Origin: Tanypteryx hageni
Lineage: Eukaryota; Arthropoda; Insecta; Odonata; Petaluridae
NCBI GenBank assembly: GCA_028673005.1
Contig: CM054115.1
Span: forward strand, 108,888,672-108,952,671
DNA length: 64,000 nucleotides
Direction: 5' to 3'
This document shows positions 1-10,700 of this stretch, piece after piece. Both the position numbers and the translations under genes were made by a program. The notes under the pieces are model-generated. The model saw only the letters and a list, made by a program, of their open reading frames with translations, was not told the DNA's origin and did not search any database. Position 1 is the stretch's first letter. Each line of letters opens with the position of its first letter.

Positions 1-566
1 TCTTCCCCAAAGAATGACTTTGAGACAAAGACTATCAGAATATTACTAAGAAAAACTAATTTAAAAACAAATGATGGTGAAAACTATTGAAAATGAAAAA
101 CTGAAGATAACCATTATGTTGTCATTTTCAATTGATGGCATGAAATTGTCAACATTTGTTGTACTAAAGAGAAAGAACCTTTCAAAAAGAATTTACTTGG
201 TTGCATCACCTTTAAATGTAATGAGAAAGGTTAGATTAATAACAATTCGATGAATGAATGAAATGTGGAACAAATGACCAGGTGCTCTTTTGAAGAAAAG
301 ATTAATTCTAGTGCTGGATAGCAACAACGCCAATAATAGCAGCAATGACAATAATAACAATAAACTTTTAGAATTGGGCTTTATACATACCTAAATTTCT
401 TTACTACGTTGTTCTATCTTACACAGCTTAAATTTTATTAACACTTAAACCCTCACTCTGTGTGGGTATAATATTTATTTTTGCTAGTTCTAATAAAGAA
501 GATATATGCATTATTATATTATTATGCATTTATATTCTAAATAGCAGATCATAAGCAGGGATGATT
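1..566. other. No gene seen
   Basis: AT-rich sequence with a short AAC/AAT-rich patch near 320-360. No exon of the neighbouring gene, no RNA gene and no recognisable repeat end was seen. Presumably intron or repeat remnant. Confidence 0.5.
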
Positions 567-2244
567 TACCATATTTACCCAAATCCAAGAAGAGGTTTTT
601 TCCCAAATTTCAGATTGCGAAAATCAATGGTCATCTTAAATTCGAACACAAAGTGGTGCACCATCAAGATATTGATAAGATTTGTCACATGAAAAACTCA
701 TTGTGCATCAATATTTCATACAACAAACTCTTCATGTATCAAGTAATCACTCGACAAATTTGTTGCGAGACAAATTGGAATGCAAGACAACATGATTGGT
801 GTATGGCAGCAAGAGGCACTTGTTGGGTTGGGTAGGTTGGGAGACATCCCCTGCCACACACCATCCAATGTGTCTCTCATTGCGTAATTCACAAAATGAA
901 TTGTGATCGCGACATAAAGAAAAATTTTGCTGTGGAAAAGTGCCTCCGCCTGCCATACACCAGTCATGGTGTCTCACCTTCCAATTTGTCTCGCGACAGA
1001 TTTGTCGAGCAATGAATTGATGCGCGAATAGTTGGTTGTGTGATGTATAGTATGAATGGCTATGCATTTAATCAATTTTTTAAACAAATGAAACAAGGTA
1101 AAATAATTTTATCTACTGAAATTTTTCATTGCAAACTTACAATTGGGATTTCAATTAATGCAGTATTAATTTTTTTAAATGCATTTAAAAAATTCTGTTT
1201 TTTCTCAAATAAAAATTTATAACAAAACATTTTAATTAATGAATGAACTAGTACACTTATACTGAATACAGGTGTTCAAAATATACATAAAATACATTCA
1301 GTGAGAAACATCTTATCTATCAAAAACATGTAATTGGACTTAGAAAAACCAACAATTACCTTTTGAGTCAAATATGTAATGCTGATGGAACTCAGTTTTC
1401 TTTAACATACTACTGCCAATGTAGAAGCTGCAAAATCTGTGATAATAACAACAGGTAACGAAAATATGTGAGTTGCAGTAATGTTGGCTGTTTAGTAGAT
1501 GGAGCAAAATTACCATCATATGTTATCCAAAAATGAAGTAACAAATGCCTTTTGGAATAATTGATGTCATGAAAATGGATGGGTGTCAAATGAACTTAGA
1601 AGAAATTGGTTACACATCATCTGGAAAAGAAGTATAGTAGCACTATTAAGAAAAAAAGATGCTTGTACTAGATGCATTCTAAGAATACCTAACACCAGAA
1701 GTTAAAGATTAAATAAATGCAATGAATACTGACTTTGTAATAATACCTGGAGGAATTACATCACAGCTACAAGTTCTCATTGTTGCTGTCAACAAGCTTT
1801 TTAAAGTTAGTTTAAAGAAATTATATTCAGAGTGAAAAAGAAACAAACTGTTGCAATGCTCTGCCAATGGATCAAGGCATCATGGCAACAGATAAATCAG
1901 AAGTAATAGTGAATGCATTTGAGAAGTGCTACTTATCTAATATCATGGATGGAAGTGAAGACGATGTTTTGTGGGAGTCTATGGACAAGGTTCAGAATGA
2001 TAAAGACAGGAAGAGTGAGGACAATGTTGAAGAGAGTATAGAGAGTGATGATGACTGATATAATTCCTATGATATTCAAGAACATTATGGGGCACAATAA
2101 AAATTTCTGCTAGTTTTGTAACTTTTTTAGTTTTTGGAAGAATAATATGTAATTAGGTCATAAAATCATTTTCTGTTTTGTCAGTCTGCTAAAAGGGGGT
2201 TGTCTTAGATTCTGAGTCATCTTGGATTTGGGTAAATACAGTAT
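567..2244 (+). mobile_element. Pogo-like DNA transposon with ATTTACCC termini
   Basis: The left end reads TACCATATTTACCCAAATC and the right end, read inward, TACTGTATTTACCCAAATC. Subterminal stretches (about 640-790 and 980-1035) repeat versions of GCGAGACAAATT and CGACAAATT. A decayed pogo-type DDE transposase lies inside. Related ends occur at 15661, 19813 and 25923, so this is a family with autonomous ancestry in this genome. Confidence 0.7.
1378..2058 (+). pseudogene. Pogo-type DDE transposase, C-terminal remnant
   Basis: Three-frame reading gives successive pieces of the pogo DDE domain: NADGTQ, VDGAKLPSY, CHENGWVSNEL, VIIPGGITSQLQVL and a final open stretch (1867-2058) with EVIVNAFEKCYLSN, MDGSEDDVLWES and an acidic tail. 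The order matches the family, but several stops and frameshifts make it non-functional. Confidence 0.72.
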
Positions 2245-2935
2245 TTTGATAGTTTGGATATTACATAATTTTAAGACATTGGTTTTTTGGTCTCTTCAAC
2301 TTTGAACTAACAAGATGTTATTGTAATAATATTTATCCATTTTATTGCAGTAAAATAAATTGTTGCAGTATATGCTCATGTATAATGCACACTCGTGTAT
2401 AATGCACACCCATACTTTTTGCCAAAAATCCCAACTTTTTCATAGGTATACCCTGTGTATAACATGCACCCTAGATTTTGAGGGGTATAAGAACAAAATT
2501 TTAGAATTATATTGTCATGTAAGGTATTAATTAGAGTAGCATAAATAAATAAAAAGATAGATACAGACCTCTCCTGGGTAATGCAAGACTCGACTTATGC
2601 AAATCTGACTTTACGTAAAAACCTCCAAAAATTAATTTTTTAAATCCGAAAATTCTGAGTTGCTGAAATTTGCTTACAACGCAAAGTGCTTCAGGATTAA
2701 AGGTCAAATATTGAATTAAGTTCAAATACAGCAATTTATTTTAAATTTATCAAACTACACATAACACTTATTCACGGAATACTGAATGGTTAACGATATT
2801 TAATGACAGTATTTAATATGAAATCTTAAATTTCATTGCATATCATGGTCGCCTTTCTCGCATAGTTATTTGCTGCTGAAGATAATAAGGAAGATGAATT
2901 ATATGGGTTTTAAATTACTTACCTAATTAAATATA

Positions 2936-4093
2936 CAGGGTGTCCCGCAATGCAAGGTCGATACTTCACCTACGTTTAGGGGAAGTCATTACAAGTTGAA
3001 AATAAAGAATAATCATTTTGCCTATTCTCAATAATAAAGGAGTAATGGACATTTGAAATTGTTGATGGAAATAAGAAGAAAAGCAAGTTTGTTGTTTTAC
3101 AATATTTATTCAAGCAATTACTTTTTAAATAATTGCTCAAAGTGGCCACCATCTTCTCTTAGGCAGGTTTTTGATCTCTTTAAAAGAGAACTTGTTGCTG
3201 TGCGAAGCATAATACCATCCATTTTGATCTGTGCTGCAGCATCATTGATGAGGTCTGACAGTTCTTCTAAAGTTTGCACTTTTGTTTCATAAATAGGGCT
3301 TTTCATATTGCCACATAAGTAATAATATAAAGTGGTCAAATCTGGCGACCTTGGTGGCCAAGTTTGTGGTCCTCCCAGCCCGATCCAGCGACCGAATAAT
3401 AACCGATACGGTTAAGAGTACTCCATACACCCATTCGTGGCACATGGGTTCGTTCAGATTTTCTACGAACACTGCTGGTTGGACTATTGTTCCCCATATC
3501 GAGTATGACTTCTTCCTCATCCACTGTTCACTGTATGGGACACTCAGTCCTTGGCTTCGGAAATGTACCTTTTTCTCGTAAATACCTGTGCACTTGTGAA
3601 AACACTCGCCAATCATGTGCTCGCCAATTTGGAAATCGCCTCTCGTATTCTTGGACAGTTGCTGCCGCATTCCCATCACAGAATCCATAAACAAAATGAA
3701 TATCAGCATACTCTTCATTAGTGTACACGGACATTTTGAAAAACAACAACAATCACTATGAGTCACACTAGTGAAACTCTAGCTATGCTGTGTATCAAAC
3801 AAATTAGCTGTGCAGTGTATCAAGTGAATTAGCTACTATTGAACTAAATTATGTCGACCTGTGTGTTCAGCAGTGGTTGCTTTTCTTCTTTTTAGCTACT
3901 ATCGAAAGAGCTCGTGCTAACCTGTATGCTTAGCAGTGTTGCCAATGGTTGCTTTTCTTCTTATTTCCATCACCTTCAAATGTCCTTTACTCCATTATTG
4001 AGAATAGGCGAAATGATTACTCTTTATTTTCAACTTGTAATGACTTCCCCTAAACGTAGGTGAAGTATCGACCTCGCGTTGCAGGACACCCTA
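2936..4093 (-). mobile_element. Mariner-like element with about 150-bp terminal inverted repeats
   Basis: Positions 2936-3085 and 3944-4093 are inverted copies, starting AGGGTGTCC and including ACCTACGTTTAGGGGAAG in both arms. TA dinucleotides flank both ends, the target of IS630/Tc1/mariner elements. The interior carries a transposase that has lost its catalytic core. Confidence 0.83.
3118..3752 (-). pseudogene. Internally deleted mariner-like (DUF4817-type) transposase
   Basis: From 3734 leftward: N-terminal helix-turn-helix MSVYTNEEYADIHFVYGF then VQEYERRFPNW (DUF4817 type), a second HTH (about 3360-3524), then a jump into the C-terminal signature WPPRSPDLTTLYYY and a tail ending GGHFEQLF. 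The first two catalytic aspartates and the sequence between them are missing, and the pieces lie in different frames. Non-functional. Confidence 0.78.
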
Positions 4094-4603
4094 TATATAA
4101 TATATTCATTAACTAAAAAACTATTTTAATTTGCATAGACTGTTTTTTTGTATTCGATACGTGTTTTGCAGGAAGTCTACCTGGAGAATTTGCGGGAGAC
4201 TACAGCAATCAGCTGATTAGCTAGTGAAATGTAATATCTGAAGAGGATGGAAATACAATTGCAAGGAAAAAATTAGTTGTTTGATATGTTTAATTAATAT
4301 ATGCATAAGCTGGATTATCGATAATTAGCATGGTTTTCCCCTCAATTCACCAAAAAATCGAGAATCTGGTGCGAAGTAGGTACACTTTAATTTTTAATTT
4401 TAACTGCACAGAAGTGTTGCCCGTGTATAGCACGTACCCCTACTTTATGAACTAAAAATTTGGTCTTCAAACTGCATGTCATACACGAGCATATACGTAA
4501 ATTATATGTACTCAAAAAAGGATTGTGAAACTTATTCAGGCAAATTAATTACTTCATACTTTAATAAGAATACCATTAAGTAAAAGAAAAATATGTCACA
4601 TAC

Positions 4604-4711
4604 CGAATGCCATGGACCACGAGAATCAAATCTCACAGTGGTAAGGTGTGTGACATTCTTGTTTGCATCTGGAACAAGTTCAAAACGAATCTCTTCATTC
4701 ACAAGTCGAAG
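4604..4711 (-). CDS. axo: Exon: laminin-G 3, middle; last exon found in the window
   Basis: Acceptor TTTTTGACAG, donor TCG|GTATGT; phase 0 in and out, exactly 36 codons. It encodes LRLVNEEIRFELVPD and ends FDSRGPWHS, where the laminin-G WH motif is cut by the intron. The domain therefore continues in an exon that I could not find in 1-4600, and probably lies left of the window. Confidence 0.83.
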
Positions 4712-7700
4712 CTGTCAAAAACAAGTTCATATCCCAAATTACAAAACATTTCACATAAGAGTCATGTTCTTGTATACTGCTGACACATAAAATGGCATTT
4801 TCATGGTAATATAATACAAATTTACTTGTTTTAGTCATCATTATGATACTGTTATTATTTTTCAGAAATATCTTTTTGTGTGTGACAGACTAACTGCATG
4901 ACAGAAATTATGCCTGAAGAAAACTAAATAGCCAATTTTATATTTTTTGATAAGGTAAATTTTTAATTATGAAACACAGCAATGAAAGATACACTAATAT
5001 GATATAGCACCACAATCATGGAGAATCACCTGGTGAGCAATGCAGGCTATGCACCTATGGTACATGTTTACTTTTTATATTCAATGTGAAAATTATTACA
5101 TTGCACATAAAAGCCAATACCAAGGCCATTTTAGAAAAATAACAATACATATCTTAGTTACAAAGTAACCATCTTTGTTCCTAACCATAATAATGGTAAC
5201 CGAAATATGCATTGATTATTTTGTATAACAATTTGGTATTTGATGGGAAGCAAGAATCAAAAGCTAGTGCTCAATTTGTTATGCAGATATTACACTACAG
5301 GCTAAACCTGTTTTAAAATATGGGTATTTCTGGTGGAGATAAAGCTAATACTAGTGACAACCTTCCCTAACCAATGTCCTCCATGTGGAATAACCAATGA
5401 AATTCCAATAGCCATTCAAACATGATGGAAAGGGTAGATCTTATGTCTCATATCCCATTCTTAAAAAGAAGAATAAGTCTGCCTAGATAGTTCAGTGGCA
5501 GAATATCTGGTTCCTCTGCATTAAATGGATGAAGGTCAAGACAGCAACAGTGGTATTTTCGATGATGAGAAAGTGATGAGAAATGGTACTACTATGGTAC
5601 GCATTTCAATACAGTGAGAGTGGCGCCATAAATGGTGATTCCTCAAACCAGTTTCCCATGTGCATCCTCAGCCTCTTGTGGCATCCTGCTCCATTGTTAC
5701 ACCATCGGAATTCATTGCCGAAGCAGAGATGCATTTGGTGGCCTCTGGCATATTTGCATTCACTTGCGAGCACTTGGTGTTCCTGCAGAAACTTCATACT
5801 TGCTTCTTCTCTGGCTGGTAATTCATAATACTTTAGAGGAGGCATTTGATGCTGAAATAATGAAAAATAGTGAAGAAACAAACTATGACGAGTAATATAA
5901 CTGAAGATGAACGCAACCCAACCTGAGGGGGAAGACCAAAGTGAATCTGGAAAGGAAACCAACCCAAAACTAACTAACCCAACCCAACCTGATGAGGGGG
6001 GGAGGGACCAAAGTGAATGTGGAAAGGAAACAAACCCAACCTAGGGGGCTGAAGAAGACAGGGAATCCCCTAAAGCAAAGTGCCATGTTTCCACATATTC
6101 AAATTTCCATAATACATTTGTATGCCATAGTAATACCATTTCTCGTCGCTTTCTTGCCATCGACAGTGTCACTGTCTTGACCTTCACCCGGTTAATGCAG
6201 AAGAGCCAAATACCCTTCAGGCATCATTGCATGAGCCAATGTTTGGGGACTTTGAATCTAAAAGAAAGGATACAAGAATGATACAAACCTCCCAATAACC
6301 TTTTCCAGTAGCTGTTGTAAGGTCCGAAGATGCAAGCACAGCCATGCTACGGCTACTCTTGAAGTCAAAGCGCATTTCAAGACGATTTGGCTCACTGCTA
6401 GGCCACCAGATGTGAGAAGATGAGAAGGGGAGAGTTAGAGGAATCACTTCCACACCTTCCCCATGGAATTCTGGAGCCAACACTCCTATATAATGGACCT
6501 TTGGATTTCCTCTCTCAAGTTCATAGAGAATGGAGATGTGATTAAAGAATACATACTTCAGGGCACCAACGAAATTATTCCGTGAAGCTAACCCTGTAAT
6601 GAAGATTATTCATAACATTAAAATCAAAATGCAGCATATCTCTTATAAATAACTGCTTCTTATATAGCAGTGGTGGCCAAACTTTGGCTCATTTAAATTT
6701 ACACTCAGGGACATTTCAACATTTTTCAGTACGAAACACAATGTTGTAGTGTGACTCAAAATGTGCTGGGGATGCCTAAGTGTCATGTATTATAACTGAA
6801 TTGCTTCTGATAAAGATTATTTTTTACTGTTCATTAATTTATGAATCCGGAATGTGTCATGCGGCTCTCAAACTTTTGAAAATTATTAAATGCGGCTTCA
6901 AGGGTATGTTTTGCCATCGCTGTTATATAGTATATAGGAGGATTTAATGTTAAGGTACTTCTAGAAAGGTTACAGACCTGAAATTTGGCATGACGATAGG
7001 TTATTGGATACAACTGACAAAAAAAACTGAAATCCCAAAAATTTTCATTTTAAGGTTTTTTTTCAACCCTATTGTTTCATTTATACCCTTCCATAAGAAA
7101 AACGTGGAAATCAGAGAGGGCATTATAAAATAGCCCTTTTTAAAATAGTTAAAATTAAGATAGGAACACAGGACATAAACAGTTTAATAGCTGAAATAAT
7201 GAAATTTATTTTTTCAAACTAAATTCAAATCTGTGCTGAATTGGTGTCAAAATTTGCTTTCGATCAGAAAAAAGACAAATTTTTACAATTAAAAATATAT
7301 AAACTGTCATGGTAACAAGCTCAATGCTTTTAAATGGGAATTGATAATCTATAATGTAATAGCATCAATTTTATTCTTGTTGAAAGGGAATTAATAAACT
7401 ACATTATACAGTGTTAAGGTGGATACTTTAGTATCTTGTATGATAGTCAATAGGTTGCTCAACTTTTATATTTTAACTTTCCAATTGCATCCTGAAAAGT
7501 GGCATTGCCATTGCCTTTTTTCAGCCCCAGATTTTAAAAATTGAGCGAAAGGAAGGTGGCTCTCAAATAATTTCATTAGCTTTCATGCATAATAAAATGT
7601 AGGGTATAAAGACAAACCTATTTTCTCCCGTAGTTCTGGTCCTCCACCAATGTATATCTCTGGATCAATATAAAGGTGATGGTGTGGACCAGGTATCTCC

Positions 7701-10700
7701 AACTCTTTCACCTCATTGTCCAGTGAAACCCGGATTGTACCTCCCATGTGTGCAATGGTTAGGTTATGCCAATGATTTGAGGTAAGATCATCGCCAAGTG
7801 AAACAATGAGTAAACTAGATTCATTGTCCTTCCCACTGCCACCAAAATCAATTTCTATGTATACAGAGCTGTTTTTTAGGGATGCTGCTACATGTTGATG
7901 GCGGAATGATTCTCCACTTGCATAAAAAAGGGCAGAGTCATCAAATGAAGTCTGTTAAAAAATCAGAGGTTTTAAATCAGATCATGTGGCTTACATATAA
8001 AATGAAAGTTAATGTATAAGCTTTAGAGTTTATATCCTATGCATGTTTTTCAAACTGCAACATAATGAACCACTGACTGTCTTAACTCGGCAGAATTTTG
8101 TAATGGGTTTGCAAGCACAGAGCATAATTATATCCAATCCAAAAAAGCTTAGAAATACAACAGTATAAAAACTTAATAATATTTCAGTTTTTAGATTTAT
8201 TTAAGGTAAATCAAAATCATTTATGTTATATGAACATTTTACATACAATGATCCACATTTGAGAAAAATGAAATGCTATCATTTGTATGCGCCAAGTCAA
8301 ATAATATGGAAAATGAAATGCTACTTTAGCAGAGAAAGCCTTTGGACTTATTATCTTTTGCATGCAAACTACTGAAATGTCACATAAACATTGACTGAAG
8401 TGAACAAAATATTAAATTAGACTAAGAGAAAAAGATTCCCAACACTACTCTTAGAAAACAGATATAATGACAGCAGGAAAAGACCAATAGAAAAACCATA
8501 GCTGTGAAAGACACTTGGCTGGAAATTATCCCACACAACAGCTGGGTTAATATCACCTTTTAATTTAATCATTCAAAACAATTGTGCAGAGAAACTTTGG
8601 TTATAATATTATCCATGTATTTTAAGGATTTTGGGATTGCAAAATGGACCTCGTGAATTTCAGAGATGTTTGAGGATTAGTGGCATGATAAGGACCAACT
8701 TTCTAGAGGCATGCATGGACATACTGTGCATAGGGCCCTCAAAAAGAAGTGACCCAAAAATTGGGTTATTCTCCCTTTCCTCTTATTGTTGTCATAAGTG
8801 CCATGTATTTATGATCCAGTATTTAAAAAAGGCAGTAAATCTCTCCTTAGTAACTATATATCCTTGTTCCAGTTTTTTTCCAAGGTATTAGAAAGTTTAA
8901 TTAAGGACCATTTGATGTCATACTTCTCTAACAACTTACTCTTTAATGAAGAACAATTTGGCTTCAGAAAAGGAAGATCTATCATTAAAGCTATTCAGAA
9001 AATTATAGTGAAGTGGAGTGTGCATTTTAAAATAAAGGCAGCTCAATATTAACTCTTTGTGACTTGGGCAAAGCCTTTGATACAGTTCCCCATTAATAAT
9101 TATTGAAGGAATTGGCCTATTATGGGATTCATGTACAAGAATATAGTTTCTTTGAATCTTACTTAAACTCTAACAAACAGATGGTTCTAGTAAATAATAA
9201 GTTAACTAATGTTAAACAAATAACCTTAGGCATACCTCAAGGATCTGTACTGGGAGCTAAATTATTTATCATAAAGACATCCCTCACTTAGTGCTCTTAA
9301 TTGGTTCCTGAAAAACAGAGCACTAACTGAAACTGCATTAAGCAAGGGAAGTTTTCTCATAAAAACTAATGTAAACAGATTTAATCCATACTTTCAACCT
9401 ATTCTCAATGCTAATGAATTCCCAATATGAGGCATCTTTTCCTGTTTATTTCTGAGAAACAATTAAAACATATAAAGACATTTTTTATGAACATAAAAAT
9501 ATGTATGTATACAGCATTTTATCATATCATTAATCCCGCTAATTTCAAGGCTTTACAAACATCAACTTGCTGTTCTCCACTTTAATTTGTTGAATTATTT
9601 CTAGCTTCCCTGAAAGTGACAAAGTTTTTCATTGTTTCTTTTCAGAAACATTCTAAGCACATGTATTTTTAATCTTTTAATTCATTACAAATAATATGAA
9701 GGTTCAAAAAAAATAGAAGATAACACCACCAACACACTAATCACATGACAAGTACCACATGAGACAAGACTAAATGAGGGTAAAGAGGTTTATGTTTGTT
9801 ACTGGTTGAGATTTATTTTCTTGCTTATTAAGGAAGAGTGGCCAACTTGCATTCATTGCTGCCATCCCAATGCATTTGCATGTACAATTATGTAATATAT
9901 TTCAGACGTGAACTGCCCTCAATGACCCTAAATGAAAATTCCTTTTATGCAAGGAGGTTATTGTCAAATAATTTGTAACCAAGTGAAAGTTAATGGAGAA
10001 GCTAATAAGTGCTACATGTAGAATATACGGATAAGAAAATAAATGAAGAGGACTTGTCACAGTGAAATCAGATAGGTAAGATCTATTAACCTTTATATCA
10101 ACAAAACCTAACATAGATTAGCTGTCACTGAAATAGCACCAAAAACTAAAGAAGAGATTACATTTTTTGTTACTGGATAGTTTAATGATATTTTATTTAA
10201 TTATAACTTACCTACAAATATTAATTAGGCATAATAAATATTATGAGAAAGTTATGTGCTTGTAATATATTACCAAAACAATTTGTCAATGATTCAGTAC
10301 TTAGCAAGAGCATTATAACAAAACCACACTAAGTGAAGAGCATTATAACAAGGGATGCCTGTATATTATCAATGACCTGATAAAAAAGTCAATGGTGCCC
10401 TAACTTCAAATGCTGATGATGTAGCTTTCCTGGTCCATTCAGGAAAAATGCTCCAATTGAAGATACAAGTGAAAATATGGAAGAAGTGTCAGTCTGGTTT
10501 GAGGCCAACAAACTATATTTAAATAGAGACAAAACAAAAAAATACCTTTTAATTTAAATAATTCTTACTTATAGAAGAAAAAACAGAGCACAAGGCAAAC
10601 TAACTGGACATCTGTCTCAATTCCAGACTAACATGGAGAGCCCATGTCAAGGTACTGACAAAGAAACTCTCAAGAATACTGTTTCTTCTTCAAAAACAAA

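Larger units (their letters stand above)
2369..4495. mobile_element. Outer TIR element carrying a nested mariner-like insertion
   Basis: The left end has TATGCTCATGTATAATGCA and the right end, reversed, TATATGCTCGTGTATGACA, both followed by further GTGTATA-x-GCAC copies (about 2395-2470 and 4415-4440). Without the nested element (2936-4093) it is about 970 bases. No ORF of its own is convincing. Class II non-autonomous element; superfamily uncertain, possibly pogo-like. Confidence 0.55.
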
